From: Leucobacter sp. cx-328
GTDB lineage: Bacteria > Actinomycetota > Actinomycetes > Actinomycetales > Microbacteriaceae
Direction of reading: 5' to 3'
DNA: 64,000 nt
Assembly (NCBI RefSeq): GCF_014530035.1
Contig: NZ_JACVMX010000006.1
Location: 1 to 64,000, forward strand
Program-made: the position numbers and the translations under genes
In this document: one piece after another, positions 52,526 to 60,618 of the stretch
Numbering within the stretch: position 1 is the first letter of the stretch
How the letters are laid out: each line of letters starts with the position of its first letter
Notes under the pieces: generated by a model
Databases searched by the model: none
Told to the model about the DNA's origin: nothing
The model's input: only the letters and a program-made list of their open reading frames with translations

Positions 52526-53824
52526 CTACTTCATGGGGGTGCCAGCCACCAAGAACTGCACCGCTTCCTCAGCTTTGTCGCTGTAGGCGAGCGAGCCGTG
52601 CTGGTCATTCTGCACCACAGTAAAGCTGCCACCGAGTAGCTCGTGCGCGCGCTCACCCCAGACCGGTGGTGTGACCGTCTCGCCCGAGTGCACCACGATC
52701 TGCAAATTGTCGAACTTCTTACCGCTCAGCTGCAACGGCTGTGCCGCAAACGGCCAGCCAGCGCACGCAGAAGTGCCTGGCAGCTCTCCGCTGACGGGAT
52801 GTGCCGTACGATCTTGCAGATCGGCGCCAAGGCGTTCTGTGCGCGCACCGTGGTCGTCCCACACCGCTTTCGCGTCGGTGGGTCCGTATGCGTTGCAGGT
52901 TATGGCAGTGCGGGTATCGAAGCTGCCAGGGGCAAAGGTTTCAGCTGCAGCGAGCGTATCGCCCGGTTCGGTGCCCTCAGCGCCCTCAGCGCCCTCTGTA
53001 TCGTCTTCGGTGCCGGGCTCCGGGTCAGGTGCGGCGGCAACCGCCGCTGCGATATCGTCGAGGCTCTTCGTAATGTCTTGACGCACGTCCATCACGCTGT
53101 CGAGCAGCATGCGATCAACGCGGTCCGGGAACGCGTTGAGATACTCCATGCCGAGTTCAGTGCCCCAGGAGACACCAAAATAGCTCACCTTTTCGGCACC
53201 AAGCGCCTCACGCACCCGGTCAAGATCACGTGCGATGTTTTGCGTGGTGAGTTGCTCAACGTACTCGGGGTCGAGATCGACGCAGCCCTGATTGCGCTGT
53301 GCGGTGTGCTCTGCGTGTGCGAGGGCGAGCTGTTCAGTGACTGCGGCTTCGGGGTCGACATCGCTCTCTTCACCCTGGCAAGACACAGTTGTCGAGCCGC
53401 CAGTACCGCGGGAATCAATACCGATGAGCGTGAGATCTTCCGTGACCGCCCGCATGGGCGATGCAGCGAGCATGACCGGGAACGTGCGACCCTCGAGGCC
53501 GGGGCCGCCCGGGTTGGTCAGCACATACCCTGTGCTCTCGTTTTCTGGCGCGAGTTTCGTCACTGCAATGGTGAGCTGACGCCCCTTCGGATCGTCGTAG
53601 TTGAGAGGAACCGACACCTCACCGCACTGGAGCCGGTCTTCATATCCGTCAGTTGGTGATGGCATCTCCATCAGTTTGTAGAAGTCTGTGACTTGCGCGG
53701 TGAACGAGTCACACGATGCCCACTTGATCGATGCTTCTGGCTGGGTGGTGGTCACCTCAGCACAGCTCGTGAGGGTGAGTGCGAGTGCCGACGCCCCGGC
53801 TAGGGATCCAATGATGTAACGCAT
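52526..53824 (-). CDS. secreted S33-family alpha/beta hydrolase lipoprotein
   Basis: The protein has 432 residues. A signal peptide ends in the lipobox LTSC (about C21), so it should be lipid-anchored outside. It matches tripeptidyl aminopeptidase-type hydrolases (S33): LTNPGGPGLEG oxyanion region, IGIDSRGTGGS, nucleophile elbow GVSWG, and NDQHGSL with the likely catalytic His. The usual acid motif DPVTP reads ETVTP here, with Glu in place of Asp. An acidic Glu/Gly/Ala-rich insert lies near residues 265-300. I start at the ATG ending at 53824, which gives a normal signal peptide; longer frames add unrelated sequence. Convergent with purK. Confidence 0.88.
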   Translation of the reverse strand: MRYIIGSLAGASALALTLTSCAEVTTTQPEASIKWASCDSFTAQVTDFYKLMEMPSPTDGYEDRLQCGEVSVPLNYDDPKGRQLTIAVTKLAPENESTGYVLTNPGGPGLEGRTFPVMLAASPMRAVTEDLTLIGIDSRGTGGSTTVSCQGEESDVDPEAAVTEQLALAHAEHTAQRNQGCVDLDPEYVEQLTTQNIARDLDRVREALGAEKVSYFGVSWGTELGMEYLNAFPDRVDRMLLDSVMDVRQDITKSLDDIAAAVAAAPDPEPGTEDDTEGAEGAEGTEPGDTLAAAETFAPGSFDTRTAITCNAYGPTDAKAVWDDHGARTERLGADLQDRTAHPVSGELPGTSACAGWPFAAQPLQLSGKKFDNLQIVVHSGETVTPPVWGERAHELLGGSFTVVQNDQHGSLAYSDKAEEAVQFLVAGTPMK

Positions 53825-53929
53825 ATCTCTATGAAACAGGAGCATCAAGACATTGTCATCAGACAAAAGTGCCAGTTCAGGCTGCCTGAATGGCACCCTC
53901 GGTGGAGAGCCGTAGACCCGTTTGGGGGA

Positions 53930-54625
53930 CTACTGATCCGCACGACGCAGCGTGCACCTTGCGCCACCAAAATCGATTGCGAGGACCTCATCGAGCATGT
54001 ACCGCACGTTGGGTTCGCAGTACGCGGTGCCCTGCGCGGTAATGAGCGCGGTGCCGTTCGTGGACCCGAGATCTGTCAGACAGATGCCGTCTTCGTTGTA
54101 GTCGATGACGGCGTGGACGCGCGAGAGGAGCTTGTCGGGATCCGCCAAACGAAGCAACGCAGCCCGCGGGTAGGCCGAGCGCGGGTTCGGCTTCCGACCA
54201 ACGAGTGTGAGCGGCGCGAGGACGTAGGTTTCGTCGGTGTCGGTCGTGAGGAGCCACGGAATGAGCGGAGCCGGACGGTTCATGACCACCGTGGTCTCGT
54301 CAGCGTCATCGCAGTCGGTCGCTGTGATGAACGGCGAAGCTGGCGGCGGGCCGACAACCGAGCTGGTCACCGCCGGGGGAGTCTGAATCGCGGCGGGAAC
54401 GGGTGCGGATCCTGTCCTGGTGCGATCCGCTGCGTGTGTCGGGTGCACCTGCGGGGCATCGGGCAGACGTGAGAGCTTCGCAAACCCAGGAACGATCTTC
54501 TCCGGGGGGAGGCCCGGCCCGACCGGGGTGGTCGGCGACTCGACTACGGCCGCACCAAAGGAAGTCTTTGGGGCAACGGGTACGAGGATCGAGTCCTGCG
54601 GGGGTGCACTCTCGCGCTCTGTCAT
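53930..54625 (-). CDS. soluble FHA-domain protein
   Basis: The protein has 231 residues. A Pro/Ala/Thr-rich disordered N-terminal half contains DADETTVVMNRP (T112, R117), the same acidic-Thr-Val-x3-Arg pattern as in the kinase operon. The FHA domain is C-terminal (about 130-228), with VGRKPNPRS, LLSRVHAVI and LGSTNGT. It has no membrane helix. It stands alone between a hydrolase gene and purE, with its own promoter. It may be a second, cytoplasmic reader for the membrane kinase encoded 50 kb away. Confidence 0.87.
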   Translation of the reverse strand: MTERESAPPQDSILVPVAPKTSFGAAVVESPTTPVGPGLPPEKIVPGFAKLSRLPDAPQVHPTHAADRTRTGSAPVPAAIQTPPAVTSSVVGPPPASPFITATDCDDADETTVVMNRPAPLIPWLLTTDTDETYVLAPLTLVGRKPNPRSAYPRAALLRLADPDKLLSRVHAVIDYNEDGICLTDLGSTNGTALITAQGTAYCEPNVRYMLDEVLAIDFGGARCTLRRADQ

Positions 54626-54673
54626 CTGCTTCGTCTCCGGGTTACGCTCCGGTGCTGCGCGGGGATGAGTGCC

Positions 54674-54702
54674 ATTCTCAGTCAGCGCTTCCGGGCAGTC
54701 AA
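54674..54702 (-). promoter_or_regulatory. candidate promoter of the soluble FHA gene
   Basis: On the minus strand, TTGACT (54697-54702) and GAGAAT (54674-54679) are spaced by 17 bp and lie 49 bases upstream of the FHA start codon. Confidence 0.5.
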
Positions 54703-54703
54703 G

Positions 54704-54720
54704 GTAAGCAATAAGCTTAC
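54704..54720. promoter_or_regulatory. operator-like palindrome next to the FHA promoter
   Basis: GTAAGC-AATAA-GCTTAC is a perfect 6-bp inverted repeat one base upstream of the FHA gene's -35 box, in the 230-base gap between that gene and purE. Confidence 0.45.
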
Positions 54721-54817
54721 TCGTTTTCTGAGAAATAGTGCACGCATGCTGAGCTTGGAACCGTCACCGGCCGAACTCGCATGAATCTCGCCCGCGAGGC
54801 CGCGAGGTTTGGCGTTT

Positions 54818-54855
54818 TTGACAATTTCATCAGACGTCACGGGTACTCTGGATAC
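54818..54855 (+). promoter_or_regulatory. possible leaderless promoter of purE
   Basis: TTGACA (54818-54823) and TACTCT (54844-54849) precede the purE ATG at 54856 with no ribosome-binding site between. TACTCT ends 6 bases before the A of ATG, as expected if transcription starts at the start codon. The 20-bp spacer is long, which lowers confidence. Confidence 0.35.
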
Positions 54856-55485
54856 ATGGCAGACAGCGCGGCAAAAAACAGCAATAAGAACAGTGAAAAA
54901 TCGGGTCCACAGAACGAGCAGCACCGTCGACGTGCACGCCGTGAGCACAAGAGCTCAGCGGCACAGCAGGTTGCACCGCTCGTAGGCATCATCATGGGTT
55001 CAGACTCTGACTACAACGTCATGTCTGAGGCCGTTCAGGTGCTTCGCGACTTCGAGGTTCCCTTTGAGGTCGAGGTTGTTTCGGCTCACCGTACCCCCGA
55101 GAAGATGGGCACGTACGCACGCGAGGCTGTTGGCCGCGGCCTGAAGGTAATTGTTGCGGGCGCCGGTGGCGCGGCTCACCTCCCCGGCATGGTCGCCTCC
55201 ATGACCACGCTCCCGGTCATTGGTGTGCCCGTTCCGCTCGCGCGCCTCGATGGCATGGATTCGCTCCTCTCGATCGTGCAGATGCCCGGTGGCATCCCTG
55301 TGGCAACCGTCTCAATCGGCGGTGCGAAGAACGCTGGCCTGCTCGCAGTTCGTATCCTCGGTGCAAGCGATCCTGAGCTTTCGGCAACGCTCGACGAGTA
55401 CGCTCGCGGGCTGAGCGAAATGGTTGAAGAAAAGAACCTTGCGCTCCAGGAGCGCGTGGCATCTGAGGTCACCGAAAAGAAGTAA
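54856..55485 (+). CDS. purE: N5-carboxyaminoimidazole ribonucleotide mutase
   Basis: PurE moves the carboxyl group of N5-CAIR to give CAIR in purine synthesis, working after PurK. The protein has 209 residues from the ATG at 54856. A ~40-residue basic, charged N-terminal extension (KNSNKN...RRRARREHK) comes before the core, which begins [14 protein letters not shown] and contains [11 protein letters not shown] and [12 protein letters not shown]. The core is the usual ~160 residues. The upstream ATG at 54781 would add residues unlike the family. purK lies 2.5 kb upstream, with two minus-strand genes in between. Confidence 0.93.
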   Translation: MADSAAKNSNKNSEKSGPQNEQHRRRARREHKSSAAQQVAPLVGIIMGSDSDYNVMSEAVQVLRDFEVPFEVEVVSAHRTPEKMGTYAREAVGRGLKVIVAGAGGAAHLPGMVASMTTLPVIGVPVPLARLDGMDSLLSIVQMPGGIPVATVSIGGAKNAGLLAVRILGASDPELSATLDEYARGLSEMVEEKNLALQERVASEVTEKK

Positions 55486-55513
55486 CTGTCGCTGCGCCGC
55501 GTCAGCAGACAAC

Positions 55514-55550
55514 AATGGGCCGGACTCCTCACTGAGGGGTCCGGCCCATT
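55514..55550 (+). terminator. terminator of purE
   Basis: AATGGGCCGGAC (55514-55525) pairs with GTCCGGCCCATT (55539-55550). An inner CCTC/GAGG pairing extends the stem after one mismatch. It starts 28 bases after the purE stop and lies between convergent genes, so it may serve both. Confidence 0.8.
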
Positions 55551-55603
55551 GCGTTGTTGAAAGACGCGTACGGTGATCCGCGCAGCAGCTACCTGTGCAC
55601 TGT

Positions 55604-55624
55604 GCGCACGCGTACGGCGTGCGC
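55604..55624 (-). terminator. short GC hairpin after the GT4-like gene
   Basis: GCGCACGC (55604-55611) and GCGTGCGC (55617-55624) are perfect 8-bp arms with a 5-base loop. They lie 7 bases beyond the glycosyltransferase stop on the minus strand. No T run follows. Confidence 0.45.
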
Positions 55625-55631
55625 AGGCGAC

Positions 55632-56819
55632 TTAGATATCGGCGTGCGTCTGCCAGAGGTGCCAGGCCGTGTTCTGCCATGAGAACGTGCGACCGCGGTC
55701 GCTTGCGAGCACAGTGAGGTGCTCGAGCGCATCGTTCGTATTGGTGCAGAGACGAGCGAACTCGGCCGTGAATTCCTCTGCGGTGGGGGCCGCGGATCCG
55801 GCCTCGAGTACGAGCTCTTCCGTCGCCTCGTGTCCTGAATGAAGCACGGGAACGCCAGCGGTGAGCGCGGCGAGTACGGTGTAGCCGGAACCGAGGAAGG
55901 ACTGCGGCTGCAGGAAGAGTGATGCGCCGCCGATAATTGCGCCGACGTAGGTAAGTTCGTCGTCGGTATCGACAGAGACGACGGTCACGCGGTGTGCGAT
56001 GTCTTCGGGAATCGCGACGCTGCCCGGCCGTGGAGCTTCGGGCGTTGCCGCTGCGTCATCGCCCGCTGTCTTGGGCGCACGCGGCTTTTCGCCGGCAGAC
56101 GACTTCGTGTACACCGCGGGGTCAAGGCCTTCGATGACGACCAGGTGTTCCGCCTCGGGGTGCGCACGGAGTGCGTCGAACGCCCAGGAGAGTCGGCCGC
56201 GCTCGTCGGCGCGTGCCGTGGTCACTGCGTACCGCTCGGGCAGGTTGAGCTGCGCGCGGAGCGTCGCAGCGTCAGCACCGGGTACGAACTCGCGGGGCGC
56301 TGCGAACGGAACGACCTGCACGTTGAGGTCCGATCCGCACACCTCTGCGAGGGTGTTCGCGGTGGCGTAGGTCGTCGTGAGGATCACATCGGCAAACTTG
56401 GCTGCGCGACGAACAAAGGCGCGCAGCAGGCGTGCCTGGTTCGGGCTCATGAGCTCGGGCGCCTCCCACTGCAGCAAGTGGGGGATCGTGATTGTCGACT
56501 GTGTGCCGAAGTCTTCCGCGCGCGCGCGCAGCGGCACCATCGGAGTCAGTGCGTGGAAGAGCTCGCCATCGAGTGGGCGAGCGGTCGCGCGCGACTGCCA
56601 GAGCATTGGGAGTAGGTTCTTGCGCAGGGGCAGCTGTTCGCTTGCGATGCGCGCAGACGGGAACTCAGGGAGCGGGCTATCGCTCGCAGACAGATAGCGA
56701 ACGCTGCATGAACGCGGCGCGTGAGCCGAGAGGGCGATCGTGAGATCGCGGGCAGCAAGGCGCTGCACGGGAGCTTCCCAATCGGGGAACGGTTCTGCAA
56801 CAACCGTAAGCCTCGCCAT
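55632..56819 (-). CDS. glycosyltransferase, GT4-like
   Basis: The protein has 395 residues with the GT-B fold pattern: an N-terminal half with sugar-acceptor features and FADVILTTTYATANTLAEVCG, then a C-terminal half with ERYAVTTARADERGRLSWAFDAL and the donor-binding block GGASLFLQPQSFLGSGYTVLAALTAGVPVLHSG, where the E-x7-E motif is degraded. An Ala/Pro-rich insert lies near 245-265. No membrane helix is seen. It likely adds a sugar to an envelope glycan, given the neighbouring galE, LCP and other glycosyltransferase genes. Donor and acceptor are unknown. Confidence 0.82.
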   Translation of the reverse strand: MARLTVVAEPFPDWEAPVQRLAARDLTIALSAHAPRSCSVRYLSASDSPLPEFPSARIASEQLPLRKNLLPMLWQSRATARPLDGELFHALTPMVPLRARAEDFGTQSTITIPHLLQWEAPELMSPNQARLLRAFVRRAAKFADVILTTTYATANTLAEVCGSDLNVQVVPFAAPREFVPGADAATLRAQLNLPERYAVTTARADERGRLSWAFDALRAHPEAEHLVVIEGLDPAVYTKSSAGEKPRAPKTAGDDAAATPEAPRPGSVAIPEDIAHRVTVVSVDTDDELTYVGAIIGGASLFLQPQSFLGSGYTVLAALTAGVPVLHSGHEATEELVLEAGSAAPTAEEFTAEFARLCTNTNDALEHLTVLASDRGRTFSWQNTAWHLWQTHADI

Positions 56820-57004
56820 TTCGCCCCCTAATTGCTGAGTGTTCCTCTGGAATGCGCATGTTCAGCCTGAAGAACACGCGTATGCACATCCTATCTTTGA
56901 GCGAGGCGTAACTTGTGGTTTTCCAACAGCGAGTGCGGGAGTTCTCTGGAAATTTTGAGTGATCCGCATCGGGAAACCAGGGTTCCCGAAGTACGCTGGT
57001 CACC

Positions 57005-58018
57005 ATGCGTGTGTTATTGACCGGAGGGGCGGGCTACATCGGCTCGCACACTGCCCTGGTATTGCTCGAGCGTGGCCATGAGGTTGTCGTCCTAGATGAC
57101 TTCTCAAATAGCAGCCCTGAGGCTGTGCGTCGCGTCGAGGAATTGACCGGGAAGACCATCCCGGTGATCGAGGCCGATTTGGCGGATCGCGAGACCGCCA
57201 CTGCAGCCCTTGCCGACGTGCAGTTTGACTCGGTCGTGCATTTCGCAGGTTTGAAAGCGGTCGGCGAGTCTGTTGCCCAGCCGACACGGTACTACCGCGT
57301 CAACCTCGACTCGACCCTCGTGCTGCTTGACCTCATGCGGGAGCGCGGCGTCGACAAGCTCGTCTTCAGCTCATCGGCGACCGTGTATGGCGACCCCGAG
57401 TATGTACCTCAGGATGAGGCGCACCCTGTGGGAGTCGGTCTCACCAATCCGTACGGCTGGTCGAAGTTCATGAACGAACAGATCATCCGCGATACTCAGG
57501 TCGCATGGCCTGAACTGGGTGCGGTGCTGCTGCGCTACTTCAATCCGGTTGGTGCACACCCCTCAGGGCGCATTGGCGAGGATCCGGCCGGCATCCCGAA
57601 CAACCTCATGCCGTTTATCGCCCAGGTTGCCGTGGGCAAGCGTGAGCACCTCAGCGTCTTTGGTGACACCTACAACACCCCTGACGGCACCGGCGTCCGT
57701 GACTACATTCACGTGATGGACCTCGCTGAGGGCCACGCTGCGGCACTCGAACGGATCACCGCTGGCGTCGCAACCTACAACCTTGGTTCTGGCACCGGCT
57801 CGAGCGTGCTTGAGGTCGTGCGCGCATTCGGCGAAGCCGCAGGCCGCGAGATTCCCTATGTCATTGCACCGGCCCGCGAGGGTGACGTCGCGGAAACAGT
57901 CGCGAACCCGACTGCGGCGAACACTGAGCTCGAGTGGCAGACCACTCGCTCACTCGCTGAGGCATGCCGTGACTCGTGGGCGTGGCAGTCTGCCAACCCA
58001 CAGGGATACTCCGCATGA
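57005..58018 (+). CDS. galE: UDP-glucose 4-epimerase
   Basis: GalE interconverts UDP-glucose and UDP-galactose using NAD. The protein has 337 residues. The NAD motif is GGAGYIGSHTALVLLERGHEVVVLDDF (6-33), followed by SSSATVYG and the catalytic YGWSK with ALLRYFNPVGAHPSG. It supplies galactosyl donors for envelope polymers. No ribosome-binding site precedes the ATG; a TACGCT element ends 7 bases upstream, so a leaderless message is possible. The stop overlaps the LCP gene's start by 4 bases. Confidence 0.95.
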   Translation: MRVLLTGGAGYIGSHTALVLLERGHEVVVLDDFSNSSPEAVRRVEELTGKTIPVIEADLADRETATAALADVQFDSVVHFAGLKAVGESVAQPTRYYRVNLDSTLVLLDLMRERGVDKLVFSSSATVYGDPEYVPQDEAHPVGVGLTNPYGWSKFMNEQIIRDTQVAWPELGAVLLRYFNPVGAHPSGRIGEDPAGIPNNLMPFIAQVAVGKREHLSVFGDTYNTPDGTGVRDYIHVMDLAEGHAAALERITAGVATYNLGSGTGSSVLEVVRAFGEAAGREIPYVIAPAREGDVAETVANPTAANTELEWQTTRSLAEACRDSWAWQSANPQGYSA

Positions 58019-59394
58019 GCGCAACTCAAGTAGATCTCGAGCGCCCGCTGCGCTATCCCGACACGTCATCAGCTCCCCTCATGACGAAGCGGGCATTCTG
58101 GCTCATCGTTCTCGGGTTCCTGCTTCCCGGCAGCGCGCAAATGCTTGCTGGCAACAAAAAGCTTGGCCGCTTCGGCATCACGGTGACGATCATCATGTGG
58201 CTCGCGGCTATTGGCGCTCTTGTCGGTGCACTGAATGCACGCGTCGCGACCCTGTCACTGTTCACCAACAGTTTCTTCCTGCTCGGTCTGCAGGTCGTCG
58301 TCGTTTTCGTGGCGATCATGTGGATCATCATTGGTTTTGACACGCTCCGCATGGTGAAGCTCGTGAAAGTGAAGCCCACCTGGCGAATCCCCATCGTTCT
58401 GCTCTCAGTCATCCTCACCATCGTGCCTTCGGTCGGCGCTGCCTGGGCGGCGAGCACCATTAACGCGGGGCGCGAAGCCATTTCTTCGCTGTTCCGATCC
58501 GCGCCCCCGATCGATCCGATCGACGGTCGCTACAACATCATGTTGCTCGGTACCGATGCGGGCGCGGATCGCGAAGGTCTGCGACCAGACAGCATCTCGC
58601 TTGTCAGCGTCGATGCGAAGACTGGCCAGTCGGTGATCGTGGGTATTCCGCGCGATATGTACAACGTGCCATTCCCCGAAACCTCACCGCTGTACCAGGA
58701 CTTCCCCAACGGCTTTGGCGTCGACTGGGGCTGCGATGTTGGCGACTGCAAGATCAATGCCGTGTACGCAGAAGCTGAGTACTTCTACGATGAGTCGCCG
58801 TACCCCGACGCAGAAGCGAACGGCTCGACTCCCGGCATCGAAGCGACGCGCGACGCTGTTGAAGGTGTGACCGGTCTGAAGCCCCAGTTCTACGTGCTGC
58901 TCAACATGGATGCCTTCGAACACATGATTGATGCGCTCGGCGGCGTGACCATCAACGTTGAGGAAGACTTGCCCATCGGCGGCGACGCAGATGGCAATGG
59001 CATCACTGGTTGGGTTCAGGCAGGCGAGCGCAAGCTGAGTGGCTACGAAGCGCAGTGGTATGCGCGCTCGCGCTACGGCTCTGAGCGTGGCGACTGGGAC
59101 CGCATGGACCGTCAGCGCAAGCTGCAGGCCGCGATCCTCGCCCAGATGAAGCCGCAAAACGTGTTGACTCGCTTCCAGGAAATCGCGGCGGCTGGCACCG
59201 AGCTTGTCGAGACCGACATTCCCGATTCGATGCTTGGCCCGTTCGTTGATCTCGCGGCGAAGGCGAGTGGCTTCCCGCCGGTCAACGTCGAACTCACACC
59301 CCCGGCAGTCGATCCTGAATACCCCGACTTCGACGAGATTCACGAACTTGTTCGACAGGGAGTCGCCGCGGCGACACCTGTCGAAGAAGAGTAA
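58015..59394 (+). CDS. LytR-CpsA-Psr (LCP) family cell-wall polymer ligase
   Basis: LCP enzymes attach teichoic-acid-like or other glycopolymers to peptidoglycan outside the membrane. The protein has 459 residues. Four membrane helices lie in the first ~150 residues (with LPGSAQMLAGNKKLGRFG between two of them). The external LCP domain (about 180-400) has YNIMLLGTDAG, LRPDSISLVSVD, IPRDM, the Arg-rich site YARSRYGSERGDWDRMDRQRKL, and DALGGVTINVEEDL. The ATGA start overlaps galE. It sits among glycosyltransferases and a TagF-like gene whose product it may attach. Confidence 0.93.
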   Translation: MSATQVDLERPLRYPDTSSAPLMTKRAFWLIVLGFLLPGSAQMLAGNKKLGRFGITVTIIMWLAAIGALVGALNARVATLSLFTNSFFLLGLQVVVVFVAIMWIIIGFDTLRMVKLVKVKPTWRIPIVLLSVILTIVPSVGAAWAASTINAGREAISSLFRSAPPIDPIDGRYNIMLLGTDAGADREGLRPDSISLVSVDAKTGQSVIVGIPRDMYNVPFPETSPLYQDFPNGFGVDWGCDVGDCKINAVYAEAEYFYDESPYPDAEANGSTPGIEATRDAVEGVTGLKPQFYVLLNMDAFEHMIDALGGVTINVEEDLPIGGDADGNGITGWVQAGERKLSGYEAQWYARSRYGSERGDWDRMDRQRKLQAAILAQMKPQNVLTRFQEIAAAGTELVETDIPDSMLGPFVDLAAKASGFPPVNVELTPPAVDPEYPDFDEIHELVRQGVAAATPVEEE

Positions 59395-59417
59395 AACTCG
59401 GCGCGGCAATGACGCAG

Positions 59418-59457
59418 ACCGGGCAGGAACTGACATCGTGCTATTCCTGCCCGGTTT
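59418..59457 (+). terminator. terminator of galE-LCP
   Basis: ACCGGGCAGGAA (59418-59429) and TTCCTGCCCGGT (59444-59455) form a perfect 12-bp stem with a 14-base loop, followed by TTTGCGTTT. It lies 23 bases after the LCP stop. Confidence 0.9.
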
Positions 59458-59589
59458 TGCGTTTCCTCGCAATCTTCAGCATGAAGCGACGAGATTAGCG
59501 TATGCTGGGTTGGTTTGCCCACGCCGCTGAGAGCTGTGGGACCGTGGGCGGAAAGTTCGCGCACGAGAACAGACAGGAAGGACGCGCAC

Positions 59590-60609
59590 GTGAAAGTAGC
59601 AGCCGTGCTGGTCGCCTACAATCGCCGCGATCTGCTGCGTGAGGCCCTCGAAGGCCTAGCCGCACAGGAACGCCCAGTTGATCGACTCATTGTTGTCGAT
59701 AATGCATCCGACGACGGTTCACCCGACGTCGCAGAAGCCATGCTTGAAAGCTGGGGCGAACGCGCCCGGCTGATCCGCCTCGACGCGAATACCGGCGGCG
59801 CCGGTGGGTTCGCTGTCGGTATCGCAGCGGCAGTGCTCGATGCCGAGGTGGACTGGGTATGGGTCATGGACGATGACACCGTCCCCGGCCCGCAGGCGCT
59901 CTCTGGTGCGCTCCGCGCCCACGAGCGGTACCGCGCAACTGGCTCAGACAACCTCGCGGTTATGGGATCGCGCGTTGTCTGGACCGATGGCAACGACCAC
60001 CCCATGAATACTCCGAAAGCCAAGATTGGCGCTGACCGCGAGGAGCGCCAACGTGCTGCAGCGGCTGGCGGCATGGAGATCCGCTCGATCTCCTTCGTGT
60101 CGGCCTTCCTGCGCGCGGAACGCGTGCGCGAACTCGGCCTGCCGATCGCCGACTACTTCCTGTGGAATGACGACTTCGAGTTCTCGGCACGGCTGCTGCG
60201 CGATGCGCGCGGCCTGTACGTTCCTGACTCCGTCGTCACGCACAAGACCGTCAAGCGCGGCTCGAGCGATCAAGATCCCGGCCCTCGCTTCTTCTTCGAG
60301 GTGCGAAACAAGCTCTGGGTATTCCGTTGCAGCCGTGCGCTCACCCCGTGGGAAAACCTCATGTACACGGCGGCGTCTGCGCGCCGCTGGTACCGCACCT
60401 TCAAGGCATCAGACGATCGCGCCCAGCTGCGCGATTGCCTGAAACGTGGCTGGAAGGACGGCTGGGGCACCAACCCCCGCGCCACCCGCCTCGTTCTACG
60501 CGATGTTGGCGTTCCCGTCGACGTGCAGATCGAAGTCGACCGCCTCTCGAAGGTGGAACGTCGCCGCGGTCTTTCCAGGCTCGGCCTCTTCAAGCGCGCG
60601 GATCGGTAG
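59590..60609 (+). CDS. glycosyltransferase family 2, galactofuranosyl/rhamnosyl type
   Basis: The protein has 339 residues. It has the GT-A fold N-terminus VKVAAVLVAYNRRDLLREALEGLA, VDNASDDGS, the metal-binding WVMDDDTVPGPQAL (near 92-104) and LWNDDFEFSARLL, the pattern seen in GlfT1- and rhamnosyltransferase-like enzymes. The GTG at 59590 is favoured because AGGAAGGAC lies just upstream; an ATG at 59515 adds unrelated residues. There is no membrane helix. It probably extends an envelope glycan. It precedes another GT2 gene by 9 bases. Confidence 0.9.
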   Translation: MKVAAVLVAYNRRDLLREALEGLAAQERPVDRLIVVDNASDDGSPDVAEAMLESWGERARLIRLDANTGGAGGFAVGIAAAVLDAEVDWVWVMDDDTVPGPQALSGALRAHERYRATGSDNLAVMGSRVVWTDGNDHPMNTPKAKIGADREERQRAAAAGGMEIRSISFVSAFLRAERVRELGLPIADYFLWNDDFEFSARLLRDARGLYVPDSVVTHKTVKRGSSDQDPGPRFFFEVRNKLWVFRCSRALTPWENLMYTAASARRWYRTFKASDDRAQLRDCLKRGWKDGWGTNPRATRLVLRDVGVPVDVQIEVDRLSKVERRRGLSRLGLFKRADR

Positions 60610-60618
60610 GCTAAACGG

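Noticed and set aside
52643-53659. 338-residue plus-strand frame over the S33 hydrolase
   Set aside because: Shadow of the hydrolase gene; Cys/Arg-rich with no family match, while the minus strand shows a signal peptide and catalytic motifs.
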